Shown here: positions 1 through 8,629 of the stretch, piece after piece
Numbering within the stretch: the stretch's first letter is position 1
Layout of the letters: each line of letters starts with the position of its first letter
Origin: Listeria welshimeri serovar 6b str. SLCC5334
GTDB lineage: Bacteria; Bacillota; Bacilli; Lactobacillales; Listeriaceae
Assembly: GCF_000060285.1 (NCBI RefSeq)
Contig: NC_008555.1
Span: 2,232,001-2,296,000 of the forward strand
Reading direction: 5' to 3'
Length of the DNA: 64,000 nt
The notes under the pieces: model-generated
The model's database searches: none
Seen by the model: the letters and a program-made list of their open reading frames with translations, nothing else
Told to the model about the DNA's origin: nothing
Translations under genes and position numbers: made by a program

Positions 1-1994
1 TTATCCCAAACGACTTTCAGCAATTGACGTCCTGAATTTTGATAATTATCCTTCAAAACACTTACTTTAAATCCATTTTGGTCCGTTTTTGCCATTTTCA
101 CTCCCGATGGTAAAAGAACACTAGATTCAAAAGGACCTGTAAGCCTTGAAATTGATGCTTTGTTACTTTCTAAATTTACGGTAATGGAATTATCGCCTGT
201 ATTAATTAAGTTCCCATCCGTATCATCAAATGTAACTGCTCCTTGGACAAATTTATTTTTCCCAGTTGGTTGCGGAATAATTTGCGCCGTCCGGTCACCA
301 GCATAGTTTTTCCATGCTTCTGGCCAAGGATTTGTATCATTAAAATAATGAACATAGTCTTGGCTATCCGCACCATACATATTAATTTGTGCGCTATTTC
401 TAACTTCGCCTACATAACCATCCTTTACAGTTGTATAAAAAGATAAATGTGCTCCATACATTCCCGCTGGTGCATATGTGAAATGAAGCCACACTTTACT
501 CACATGTTTATCATCTGGAATGCCTAATTCTTTCCGTGTATACATTTTACTTAGTTCGACATTTTCTTTTAGTGTTGTCCATTCTGTATCTCCGTCATAT
601 TTCACAAGTAAATTATATTTTGGTGATTTTTTTAATTCAGCCCAACCTGGATAACTATTATTAGGTTTAAAATAAAAATCACCACTACGGAAATATTCCA
701 AATCTAAATTATCATCAATATTGTAGTAAGCATCATAGTACAAAAAATCATACCAAGGTGAATCATTCATTGCCGAGTTTAGCATCAAACTAAAGCCAAG
801 TTTCGCTGTATCATATACTTTTATATCCGGATTCCCGGTTGTCGTGGCAACTCCCCAGTTCGCATCCACTGGTCCCCTATGAGCTGGTGCGTAAACACTT
901 CCAATTGTTGGAGGAATGGTCGATGGGTCGTTTGCTGAAACAGATACAGAAGCATTTGCTTTATCGATAATACTATCACTTAAAGTAATAAAGTTAGTGG
1001 TTGCTATCGCTTTATTTTCCACAGTTGTAAAATTCGGTATTGTTGTTTGGAAGAACGTTCTAATTTGGAAAGTTTTGTTAAGTAGACTAGTTGCTTTTTC
1101 TTGTTCCAAATATGTAGGTGCTGCTAATTCCCAAGTTAGTTTTTGTCCTTCGATTTTTGTTGGTTCTGGTGTATCGCCTGCTACGCCCAAATAATCCAAA
1201 TTATCGGCTAATGTATACTCGATAATAATCTTCTTTCCTTCCTCAATAAAAAGGCTACCAGTAGATTTTTTAGGGATATTTAAATTGAACGACCAGATTC
1301 CAACGTCCCCTTGACTAGGATTATGATTCACGCTATTTTCTACACTAGTAAAATCATTTGATAAAGCCGTTGTTGCGGTAGCGTTAACACTAGTTTCCGC
1401 TTGTTCTGTTACTTTTTCGGATAAGTTATCTGCACTAAATTCACCAGTTACTTCTAATTTTGTTCCATTTGGTGTATAACCATTTTTAGTAGATATTTTG
1501 AGAATAACTTTATCAACCACGCCACTATTAAGCGTTGGGTAGGTATAAACAAGCTGGCGACTTGCTTTGTTATAACTTGGAGTCACACCGGCAATCTTTA
1601 AATCGTTAAGTGATTGATTAAACTCTCCATTCTTTGGTAAATTAATAACTAACTTAGCATTTTTGTAACTTGTATTTGGCCCTGTGATTTTCAAATAGAC
1701 ATTATAATTAACTGTTTGTCCAGATTCAATCACATCTTTTTGGGCATTAATACTAAAGTCACCAGAATAATTCCCAATCGGAAAAGATCGTGCATTTTTA
1801 GTTTTATCTTCCGACGTTTCTTTTAAAGGTTCTGAAGTAGTTTCATTTGAAGTTACTTCTTCAGCATCCTTTTCTATTGTAGTTACTTCTTCCTTGCTTG
1901 ATTCTTCTCCCTTTTTTCCCTCCGCCCAAACTGAAAATGGAAGGAGTGAAACGATAAGTAAAGTACAAATTAATATAATTACTAATTTTTTCAA
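1..1994 (-). CDS. Secreted cell-wall surface protein, 5' part only
   Basis: An open frame runs from a TTG start at 1994 off the left edge, giving about 664 visible residues. The N-terminus is a signal peptide: Lys-Lys, a hydrophobic core, then a cut near VWAEG. A Glu/Lys/Thr-rich stretch follows to about residue 70, then beta-rich Ig-like adhesin repeats typical of Gram-positive wall proteins. The C-terminus, where an LPXTG motif would be expected, is outside the window. The position matches the LPXTG protein Lmo2179 of L. monocytogenes as I recall it, so wall anchoring is inferred. The TTG start is chosen because GGATGTGA lies just upstream at good spacing and the lysines of the signal peptide begin there. 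Its ligand is unknown. Confidence 0.8.
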   Translation of the reverse strand, partial: MKKLVIILICTLLIVSLLPFSVWAEGKKGEESSKEEVTTIEKDAEEVTSNETTSEPLKETSEDKTKNARSFPIGNYSGDFSINAQKDVIESGQTVNYNVYLKITGPNTSYKNAKLVINLPKNGEFNQSLNDLKIAGVTPSYNKASRQLVYTYPTLNSGVVDKVILKISTKNGYTPNGTKLEVTGEFSADNLSEKVTEQAETSVNATATTALSNDFTSVENSVNHNPSQGDVGIWSFNLNIPKKSTGSLFIEEGKKIIIEYTLADNLDYLGVAGDTPEPTKIEGQKLTWELAAPTYLEQEKATSLLNKTFQIRTFFQTTIPNFTTVENKAIATTNFITLSDSIIDKANASVSVSANDPSTIPPTIGSVYAPAHRGPVDANWGVATTTGNPDIKVYDTAKLGFSLMLNSAMNDSPWYDFLYYDAYYNIDDNLDLEYFRSGDFYFKPNNSYPGWAELKKSPKYNLLVKYDGDTEWTTLKENVELSKMYTRKELGIPDDKHVSKVWLHFTYAPAGMYGAHLSFYTTVKDGYVGEVRNSAQINMYGADSQDYVHYFNDTNPWPEAWKNYAGDRTAQIIPQPTGKNKFVQGAVTFDDTDGNLINTGDNSITVNLESNKASISRLTGPFESSVLLPSGVKMAKTDQNGFKVSVLKDNYQNSGRQLLKVVWD

Positions 1995-2153
1995 AATGAT
2001 TCACATCCGATCCTCTTTTGTTTACTCAAGATTAATTATTTCATAGGAGGAGATGCCAAAATGTTCTCTGGATACAAAAAAACGGGCATTTTGTTACGAA
2101 AATGTGAACTATTTTACGTTTATCGACACATAAGAAGTGTTTATTAACAAAAA

Positions 2154-2190
2154 CAGCTAAAATCATTAAAAAATATAACGATTTTAGCTG
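2154..2190 (-). terminator. Rho-independent terminator, possibly bidirectional
   Basis: There are perfect 11-bp arms, CAGCTAAAATC at 2154-2164 and GATTTTAGCTG at 2180-2190. On the minus strand a T-rich run follows, just after the stop of the Gp157-family gene. The plus-strand side is also T-rich. Confidence 0.8.
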
Positions 2191-2196
2191 TATTAT

Positions 2197-2673
2197 TTAT
2201 TTTATTCGAATAGATTCACTTTCTACTAATTTAGCACCTTTAACTTCTTCACCAGATTTTAGTAGCTCAGCGATTCGTTTTTTGTCAATCTTAGGTTCTT
2301 GCAGTAAAAAGAACGGTTTTAATAAAGCTTCTTCGACTATCTCTACGCTTGCAGGATTTTTCTGTATTTGAATCGTAAAAAGTGTGCTATTTATCTTTCT
2401 GATTTCCATACGTTCCATTTCAGTCTGTAAATAATTTTTTAATTTTTGAGCATTATTTTCTAATGCTTGTTTTCGTTTTAACAGTCGTTTCGCCTCTAAC
2501 CCTATCATTTCTGCATCTGTAGTGAAGCTCTTAATAATTTTAGCGATATTTTCTGCTTTATCATGAAAACCATCTGTGATTGCATCCAAAGTATCCATCA
2601 CAGCCTCGGTTTTATTTTCTTCTAAAAGTTCTTGAAGTCGTAAATAATTATCGGTTAGTTCATATAATTTCAT
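2197..2673 (-). CDS. Siphovirus Gp157-family protein
   Basis: This 158-residue protein has no signal peptide and a long charged coiled-coil middle (about residues 35-95). The C-terminal half is the part that identifies the family: a segment like 'FTIQIQKNP', then 'KIDKKRIAELLKSGEEVKGA' and a final 'ESIRIK', as in Siphovirus Gp157 proteins. In phages these sit near recombination and single-strand-binding genes; their biochemical role is not settled. Here the gene is the last one of the srtB/haem locus, 62 bp after srtB and separated from it by a terminator-like hairpin. It has an adequate ribosome site (AAAGGGTG) but I see no clear promoter of its own. Family assignment is from residue patterns recalled, not from a search. 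Confidence 0.75.
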   Translation of the reverse strand: MKLYELTDNYLRLQELLEENKTEAVMDTLDAITDGFHDKAENIAKIIKSFTTDAEMIGLEAKRLLKRKQALENNAQKLKNYLQTEMERMEIRKINSTLFTIQIQKNPASVEIVEEALLKPFFLLQEPKIDKKRIAELLKSGEEVKGAKLVESESIRIK

Positions 2674-2689
2674 TGTTTACACCCTTTCT

Positions 2690-2731
2690 AAAAAAAGAAA
2701 AAAGCCCAAAAGTGACTATCATCTTTTGCGC
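2690..2731 (-). terminator. Terminator between srtB and the Gp157-family gene
   Basis: On the minus strand GCGCAAAAG (2723-2731) pairs with CTTTTGGGC (2704-2712) with one mismatch, followed by a T run. It begins right after the srtB stop, so the downstream gene would depend on read-through. Confidence 0.7.
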
Positions 2732-2735
2732 TTCC

Positions 2736-3476
2736 TCATTTTGCTACTAGTTTTCCCTGAATAACCATACGACCTTTTTCATAATCTTTCTCGGTATCAC
2801 AAGTAGAAAGTGTAATGATTCGGTCCTTGCTACTTACTTTTACATTTGATTTATAAATAGATTGTTGTTGCACTTTTTCCAAATAATCGTCAAAATCTTG
2901 TTTTCCAGGAAAGTCCGTTTCAATATAATAAAAATCAGTCGTCGTTTCATATACAGAAAAAATTTCTACTTTATAATTTGTTAGCCCTGATTCATAAGAA
3001 AAAGTCGGATGTGCTTTGAAAAAATCTTTATCCAAGTATTTACGTAAATCGGCAAACATGGAGCCATCTTTCATGTTATGACCATAAATAATCGTATTTT
3101 TATCTAGAAATTCATTGGTATTCCGATAATCTTTAAAAATACTACCTGCTCTTGCTTTTTCATTTTTATAATTATGATGCAAATAATAATCATTGTCTGT
3201 ACTTTGCAAAATCGGATAATCTATTTCAGTATCCGCAATCGTTAACCAACCAGCCATATCTTTATTTAATTTTTGCAGAGATTTAAGTTCATCCCTCACT
3301 TCGCCGTTCACATGAGTAGTAGTGACTTCTTTTGTGTAAACAGCTTTTGCATCATCCAATATGGTCCGGTTATGGTTATTTTCATAAAGTTCCGTACCGA
3401 TTTTCCAACCAGAAAAAAGAAAAACTCCTAACACAAGCACAGTCAAACTCTTCCCCAAAAACGATTTTATTTTCAT
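2736..3476 (-). CDS. srtB: Class B sortase
   Basis: This 246-residue sortase cuts the sorting motif of NEAT surface proteins and joins them to peptidoglycan on the outer face of the membrane. An N-terminal lysine-plus-hydrophobic segment (residues 9-25) is the signal anchor. The catalytic set is visible: His133 in YGHNMKDG, Cys226 in TLSTC, and Arg236. Its length is normal for class B. The start follows AAAGGAAAG. The likely substrates, hbp1 and hbp2, are encoded upstream in the same direction and carry NPKSS and NAKTN instead of LPXTG, which is the pairing expected for SrtB. It lies 2 bp from the ABC ATPase gene, so it belongs to the Fur-boxed operon. Confidence 0.96.
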   Translation of the reverse strand: MKIKSFLGKSLTVLVLGVFLFSGWKIGTELYENNHNRTILDDAKAVYTKEVTTTHVNGEVRDELKSLQKLNKDMAGWLTIADTEIDYPILQSTDNDYYLHHNYKNEKARAGSIFKDYRNTNEFLDKNTIIYGHNMKDGSMFADLRKYLDKDFFKAHPTFSYESGLTNYKVEIFSVYETTTDFYYIETDFPGKQDFDDYLEKVQQQSIYKSNVKVSSKDRIITLSTCDTEKDYEKGRMVIQGKLVAK

Positions 3477-3478
3477 AT

Positions 3479-4258
3479 TTAACTTTCCTTTCGTCTTTGA
3501 GGAATAATATACTTCCCAGTAATTGTGTTACTCAAAACCTCTGCAACTACATCATAAGTTTCTGCAATTAGTTCTTTCGTTAACAATGTTTCTGGTTCTC
3601 CTTTTGCTATCACTTCTCCATTTTTCATAACAATCAATTGATCACTATACGTTAATGCTTGGTTTAAATCGTGCAATATCATCACGATAGTCAAATTTTC
3701 TTTTTGATTTAGCCGTTTTATCAATTCTAAAATTTCCAGTTGAAAATACATATCGAGAAATGTCGTCGGTTCATCCAAGAGCAAAATCGGTGTGTCTTGA
3801 ACCAATGCAGTCGCAATAAAAACCCGTTGTCGCTCTCCGCCAGAAAGACTATCAACAAATTTCTCTGCTTTTCCACTCAGCTCGGTTTGTTCCAAAGCCC
3901 ACTTAACAGCTTGGTCATCCGCTTTCGTTCGAGTCATTCGCCAATTTTTATAAGGAAGCCTGCCAAAATAGAGCAACTCCTTCACTGTCAACTCGTTAGG
4001 CAGTATATTATTTTGATGGACAATGGCCACCTGTTGCGCAAATTCTTTCGCTTTCCATTCAAAGATTGATTTTCCTTCTAATAAAACTTCACCAGAACTA
4101 GGCGAAAGAAGCCTCGCTAAAATTTCTAACAAAGTAGATTTTCCACTACCATTTGGACCAACAATCGTATTGATTTTATTTTTTTGGATTGTAAATGAGA
4201 CATTTTTTAAGATTGCATCCGTTCCATTATAGCTAAAACTAACGTCCCTTACTTCCAT
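3479..4258 (-). CDS. Iron/haem ABC transporter ATP-binding protein (FhuC-like)
   Basis: This cytoplasmic ATPase would power the neighbouring permease and lipoprotein. It has Walker A GPNGSGKST near residue 35, the signature LSGGERQR, Walker B LLLDEPT and the switch-loop 'ILHDLNQA', all in FepC/FhuC style. I place the start at the ATG at 4258 because AAAGGGTGAT precedes it at normal spacing; a GTG three codons upstream lies inside that ribosome site. The gene overlaps the permease by 20 bp. The substrate is inferred from context to be haem or a siderophore. Confidence 0.93.
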   Translation of the reverse strand: MEVRDVSFSYNGTDAILKNVSFTIQKNKINTIVGPNGSGKSTLLEILARLLSPSSGEVLLEGKSIFEWKAKEFAQQVAIVHQNNILPNELTVKELLYFGRLPYKNWRMTRTKADDQAVKWALEQTELSGKAEKFVDSLSGGERQRVFIATALVQDTPILLLDEPTTFLDMYFQLEILELIKRLNQKENLTIVMILHDLNQALTYSDQLIVMKNGEVIAKGEPETLLTKELIAETYDVVAEVLSNTITGKYIIPQRRKES

Positions 4259-5228
4259 AAAAATCACCCTTTCGCATTAAAAAGATTAAGAATGGGCCAC
4301 CGATAATCAGCATAATAACAGAGGCAGGAATTTCCATTTGTTGAAATAACGTTCTACCTAAAGTATCCGCAAATAATAATAAAAGTGCACCAAACAAAAT
4401 CGAAAATGGAACCAAAATTTGATAGTTTCCGCCAACCAATTTTCTGGCAATATGAGGTACAAGCAAACCAACAAATGCAATAACACCAACTACCGCTGTT
4501 GTAATCGAAGCAAGTAGAACTGCAATTAACGCTAAACATATCCGTGTTTTGTTGACCGGAACGCCAAATCCCCTAGCCATTTTATTCTCAAGGCCTAACA
4601 CATTACACCATTTAGCAAGTAAAAGTGCACAAATAAGTCCAATAGTCACATAGATTAATAGCGTTTCGACATCAGACCATTTTTTCATAGCAAGACTTGC
4701 TGCACTACTCGCAGATTGACTAGAAACAAGCGCTACTTGTGAAGATAGTGCATCACTAAGCCCTGTAAAAACCGCATTAATCGCAATACCAATAATAATA
4801 AAACGAAGCGGATTAAAGTCTGACCTGTAACTAAATAAAAAAACTAAAAAACAAGCTAGTGCCCCACCAATAAAAGAAAAAAGCGGTAACCAAAAATATA
4901 ATTCTGGTAAAAATAAAAGGATAACAAAACTAAAGAATTTCGCTCCCGCTGAAATTCCAATCACGCCAGCATCAGCAAGAGGATTCCGCATTACCGCCTG
5001 CAATAACAATCCTGAAACCGAAAGCGCCGCCCCAGCGAGTAAAGCAATAATAATCCTTGGAAAGCGTAAATCTATCACGACATCCACCATTTCATTTCCA
5101 CCACTAAAAACTCCGCTAAGGAAATCTGGTATAGACATCGCCAAACTACCTGCCTGAACTGCCCATAAAATCGTCCCTATCAGCAATATTAAAACAGCGC
5201 CAAAATAACTTTTTTGTTTAATTGTCAT
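4239..5228 (-). CDS. isdF: Iron/haem ABC transporter permease (FecCD/IsdF type)
   Basis: This is a polytopic membrane protein of 329 residues in the FecCD/BtuC family, with many hydrophobic segments. The family block 'NPLADAGVIGISAGA' and the coupling region 'GVIAFVGLLVPHIARKLVG' that contacts the ATPase are both present. It should form the homodimeric channel across the membrane. The start at the ATG at 5228 overlaps the end of the lipoprotein gene by 11 bp; the longer frame adds 13 residues with no ribosome site. The symbol follows the Isd naming used for this locus. Confidence 0.92.
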   Translation of the reverse strand: MTIKQKSYFGAVLILLIGTILWAVQAGSLAMSIPDFLSGVFSGGNEMVDVVIDLRFPRIIIALLAGAALSVSGLLLQAVMRNPLADAGVIGISAGAKFFSFVILLFLPELYFWLPLFSFIGGALACFLVFLFSYRSDFNPLRFIIIGIAINAVFTGLSDALSSQVALVSSQSASSAASLAMKKWSDVETLLIYVTIGLICALLLAKWCNVLGLENKMARGFGVPVNKTRICLALIAVLLASITTAVVGVIAFVGLLVPHIARKLVGGNYQILVPFSILFGALLLLFADTLGRTLFQQMEIPASVIMLIIGGPFLIFLMRKGDFYGSKGR

Positions 5229-6093
5229 AAAGCATCTTTTCCATTTCGCGTAGTGCTTCTGGTGCATTCAAACTTGCCGTCATACCAAATAAATTCTCAT
5301 CTAAATCGTATACCCGATTGTTTTTTACAGCATCAAAATGTTTCCATATATCATTTGTTTTAAATTCCTCATCAAACATTTTAACAACTTCTGCTGGCAT
5401 CCCATGTGCTGCTCGTAAAATAATATCCGGATTAGCATTTTGTAAGTATTCAGTATTAGAAGCTAAGTATTCTACCTTTTGATTAGTAATAACATTTTCC
5501 CCACCAGCACGTTTTACCAAGTCACCAATATAGGCATGTTCCGTCACAACTAAGTAACTTCCTGGAACTCCCATCAGAATGAGCACAGTCGGCTTTTTCT
5601 TTTTTGCGACATTCGATTTCACTTTGTCAATCTCACTGGTTAAGTCTCTATTTAATTTACTAGCTTCCTCTTTACGATTAAATTCTGTGCCAAGTTTTTC
5701 AATCTCCGCTTGCATCGAATCAATACTAGTAAAGTCTAAAAAGTCCGATTTTAAATGGGCGCCTTCAAAACCCGCCTTTAAGTCCGCTTCTAACGTTTTT
5801 GTAGAAAGAACCATGTCTGGCTTTAACATTCGAATGATTTCTAAGTCAGGCCCCATAGGCGACCCAGTTTCCTTTACATCAGCATAACGTTCCGGTAGTT
5901 TTTTAGAGCTTGTCGGAATTCCAACAAGTGGTAAATCAAGTTTATCCATAATTTCAGTAATCGCTACCGTAGTTGCTACAATCTTAGGGTCTTTTTCCGA
6001 TTTCCGTTCCGTCTCCTGAGCTGCTTTTTCATTTCCACAACCAACTAAAAAAACGAATAACACTAAAAATAGGATAACCTTTTTTTTCATCAT
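5218..6093 (-). CDS. isdE: Haem/iron-binding lipoprotein of the ABC transporter (IsdE-like)
   Basis: This is the substrate-binding component, a 291-residue class III binding protein. A lysine-rich start and hydrophobic core end in the lipobox LVGC (Cys19), so it is tethered to the outer face of the membrane. The two lobes are joined by a long helix (about residues 150-175), and conserved blocks such as 'PTSSKKLPERYADVKETGSP' fit the FhuD/IsdE family. It follows hbp2 after an 83-bp gap that contains a strong hairpin. The ligand, haem or hydroxamate-type iron, is inferred from the operon. Two ATGs stand in tandem at the start; either could be used. Confidence 0.9.
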   Translation of the reverse strand: MMKKKVILFLVLFVFLVGCGNEKAAQETERKSEKDPKIVATTVAITEIMDKLDLPLVGIPTSSKKLPERYADVKETGSPMGPDLEIIRMLKPDMVLSTKTLEADLKAGFEGAHLKSDFLDFTSIDSMQAEIEKLGTEFNRKEEASKLNRDLTSEIDKVKSNVAKKKKPTVLILMGVPGSYLVVTEHAYIGDLVKRAGGENVITNQKVEYLASNTEYLQNANPDIILRAAHGMPAEVVKMFDEEFKTNDIWKHFDAVKNNRVYDLDENLFGMTASLNAPEALREMEKMLYDN

Positions 6094-6120
6094 TAATTCC
6101 CCCCTTTAATAAATAAAATC

Positions 6121-6169
6121 GGTAAAGCGAGTTAAGCAAAGGATAACCCTGACCTAACTCGCTTTTACC
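6121..6169 (-). repeat. Intercistronic hairpin between hbp2 and isdE
   Basis: There are perfect 11-bp arms (6124-6134 and 6155-6165), extended by three more pairs past one bulge. On the minus strand only a weak T-rich stretch follows, so partial termination or mRNA processing is more likely than full termination. Confidence 0.7.
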
Positions 6170-6176
6170 AGGTTCA

Positions 6177-7901
6177 TTAACTTAATCTTTTACGTTTTAA
6201 TCGATAAGCTAAGTAAAGGAAGGAAGCCCCGAATAATGTAATATACCACGCCATACTAGACGAATCATTTGTTTTCGCGTTTTTCTCTGCTTTATTGTTT
6301 GTTAATGCTGTTTTTTCAACTGAATTAGTATCATCAAAATCTGGTTTTGCTAATTTTGGACCAGCATTATTACTCTTCCCTACATCACCAGTATTTGAAA
6401 GATCATTTTTCACAGGTTCAGTTAAAGTAACATCTTTTCCTGTGATATCTTTCATTGTTGCTGCATTCAATTTTACTTGAACAATATATTCATGATCATA
6501 AGAGAAACCTGGCATATCTTCAATTAATACATGTGTTTTTACATCTGTATTAGCAGTACCATCTTTCACTGGATATTTTACTGTTCTTGTATTTTTATTG
6601 ATATCTCCTGAAACAACTTCCATATCTTTCCACACACCATTTTGTTTAAATTGGAAAGTTTTAATCCAGCTACTATTTGTTAAAGTTAAATAAACATATG
6701 GTTGGTTATTTTCTACTTTAATTAAAGCTGGCTTCATCACATAACTTTCCATCATCGAAGTTTCTGTTGTTCCATCTTTGAATACATCAAAATCAATCGA
6801 ATACGTATGATTGTTTAATAAATTTTTAGGATCTACTACTACTGGCTTGCTTGGTGGTGTTGGTGGTGTTGTCACTGGTGGGTTAGTTGTCCCTGGATCT
6901 GGGTCAGGTGTTGTTACTGGTGGTTTTGTTTCTCCCGGATCAACTACAGGTGGCGTTTCGTCCGTACCAGGATACGAGCTTGCTGTAACTGCTTTTGTTG
7001 TATCAAAAACATAACGAAAATCTGCTTGACCTTTATACACAGAACCATTGAACGGTGCTTCATAATTAACATGAGCATTAAGAGGTTGATTTAAATCTTC
7101 CACTACAAATTCAACAATCCGTGTATTGGCATCTTTATCTTCTGAAACAACTTTCACATCTTGTAAAGCACCTGAAACCTGTGTTTTTAAAGCTGTTACT
7201 GTTTTATTATCATTCACCGTCATAGCGACTGTTTTCTTACCATTTTTCACTTTCAACCATGCTGGATTATTAAAATAATTTTGCATACTTGAATTGCTAT
7301 CATCATTTGCTTTTTTTGCCACAAAAGGAATCGTATAAATTCCATCTGAAAGTGTTACTGGTGTTGTAACGGTTGGTTCTGAAATAACTTTAAAGGTGCT
7401 TGGATCAATTGTTAGATCCACTTGGTACCAGTGATCATAATTAATTGCATCTACTTTAATATGCATATAAGAGAAAATAACATCATCTAACGAACTAAGC
7501 TTAAATTTCTCAACACGCGTATTGTTTGCTGCATCTGAACTAACGGTTTGAACATCTTGATAACTATCTTGATACACTTCCGCTTGCGCTGGCTTTTCAG
7601 GACGAGTTCCATCTTTTGAAACCGCCATTGTTTGCCAGAAATTACTATTTGTAATCGTTAAGTACATATACGGTTGACCATTTTCCACTTTAATAGTTGC
7701 AGTATGATCAATATATTTATCTGCTTCTGAAGACTCTTTCGTTGTTTTCCCCGTGTTATCTTTATAAAAATTCACTTGAACCTGATATTCTCCACCATCT
7801 TTCAAGCGAGAATCAGCCGCACTGGCAAAGCCTGGTATCAACTGAAAAATAAGCGTTAAAGCTAAAAAAGCTAGCAATCCTTTTTTCCATAATTTCTTCA
7901 T
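6177..7901 (-). CDS. hbp2: Haem-binding NEAT-domain protein Hbp2 (SvpA), SrtB substrate
   Basis: This 574-residue protein binds haem at the surface and in the medium and passes it towards the IsdE-type importer. It has a signal peptide (1-28) and three NEAT domains at roughly 31-175, 181-310 and 360-500. A Pro/Thr-rich spacer at about 317-357 separates the second and third. At the C-terminus are the sorting motif NAKTN (541-545), a hydrophobic span and the tail KRKRLS. Domains 1 and 3 carry the haem-ligating Tyr-x3-Tyr pattern (YDHWY, YDHEY). Domain 2 lacks an obvious copy, so it may bind haem poorly or do another job. AAAGGGGG precedes the ATG. It is 12 bp after hbp1. Confidence 0.95.
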   Translation of the reverse strand: MKKLWKKGLLAFLALTLIFQLIPGFASAADSRLKDGGEYQVQVNFYKDNTGKTTKESSEADKYIDHTATIKVENGQPYMYLTITNSNFWQTMAVSKDGTRPEKPAQAEVYQDSYQDVQTVSSDAANNTRVEKFKLSSLDDVIFSYMHIKVDAINYDHWYQVDLTIDPSTFKVISEPTVTTPVTLSDGIYTIPFVAKKANDDSNSSMQNYFNNPAWLKVKNGKKTVAMTVNDNKTVTALKTQVSGALQDVKVVSEDKDANTRIVEFVVEDLNQPLNAHVNYEAPFNGSVYKGQADFRYVFDTTKAVTASSYPGTDETPPVVDPGETKPPVTTPDPDPGTTNPPVTTPPTPPSKPVVVDPKNLLNNHTYSIDFDVFKDGTTETSMMESYVMKPALIKVENNQPYVYLTLTNSSWIKTFQFKQNGVWKDMEVVSGDINKNTRTVKYPVKDGTANTDVKTHVLIEDMPGFSYDHEYIVQVKLNAATMKDITGKDVTLTEPVKNDLSNTGDVGKSNNAGPKLAKPDFDDTNSVEKTALTNNKAEKNAKTNDSSSMAWYITLFGASFLYLAYRLKRKRLS

Positions 7902-7913
7902 AATAATCCCCCT

Positions 7914-8540
7914 TTATTTAAAAATCGCCCGTCTTTTAAGTAAAACTAACCCTGTTCCTGCTGCAACAAAAATAATTCCATATAAAAACATTTGACTAGA
8001 ATCACTAGATTTGGGATTTGCTACTTTTTCATTCGTATCACTCTTTGTTGCTGGCGTATTTGTATCGTTTTTATCCGAAGATTTTACAGCTGCTGCTAAT
8101 GATTTAGCCGCTCCTTCGTCAAAACGTAACTTAATTTGATATTCATGATGATAATTTAATCCGTCGTCATCAATATCTACTTTAATTTTTGCACTAACAG
8201 GATTACTTAAAGATGATACTGGAAACGATACTTTTCTGGTATCACTCGATGTATTTTTAGAAGCCACATTCACCGCGTTTCCTTCAACCCATAAGCCAGT
8301 AATCCACTTACTATGATTCACTTGCAAACTAACAGTATATTTCCCTCCATTTACTGTTACTGTTGCCGGTTTATCAAAATAATCATTCGCCATAGATACT
8401 GAATCACTATCTCCTTGAAGTACCGTATAATCAACAGAATACGTCCCATCACTAAGCGCAGCCTGAGCTGTTAAACCAGATGAAAAAAATGAAAAACTGA
8501 ATAAAACAACAAAAACAGCTGACACTAAAATTTTCTTCAT
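7914..8540 (-). CDS. hbp1: Haem-binding NEAT-domain protein Hbp1, SrtB substrate
   Basis: This 208-residue surface protein has a signal peptide (1-27, ending TAQA) and one NEAT domain (about 30-150) with the haem-ligand pattern YHHEY. An Asp/Lys/Thr-rich spacer leads to the sorting motif NPKSS (175-179), a membrane span and the tail KRRAIFK. It is the first gene of the haem/SrtB operon and lies directly behind a Fur-boxed promoter. The ribosome site AAGGGAG (8549-8555) has good spacing. The leader holds a second, unused-looking GTGGAGG at about 8574-8580. In L. monocytogenes I recall the LhrC-type small RNAs being reported to repress this gene. Confidence 0.94.
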   Translation of the reverse strand: MKKILVSAVFVVLFSFSFFSSGLTAQAALSDGTYSVDYTVLQGDSDSVSMANDYFDKPATVTVNGGKYTVSLQVNHSKWITGLWVEGNAVNVASKNTSSDTRKVSFPVSSLSNPVSAKIKVDIDDDGLNYHHEYQIKLRFDEGAAKSLAAAVKSSDKNDTNTPATKSDTNEKVANPKSSDSSQMFLYGIIFVAAGTGLVLLKRRAIFK

Positions 8541-8629
8541 GTATAATTCTCCCTTCTTTAATAAAAACTACTATTTATAAAACCTCCACAATAATTTGTG
8601 AAATAAAAATGATGTAATTTCATCCGTTA

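Noticed and set aside
2197-2673. Prophage remnant around the Gp157-family gene
   Set aside because: No integrase, attachment-like repeat or other phage gene lies nearby, and the flanks are core genes in normal order.
6811-7014. Gly/Val-rich frame antisense to hbp2
   Set aside because: It mirrors the Pro/Thr-rich spacer of Hbp2 read backwards and has no ribosome site or promoter.
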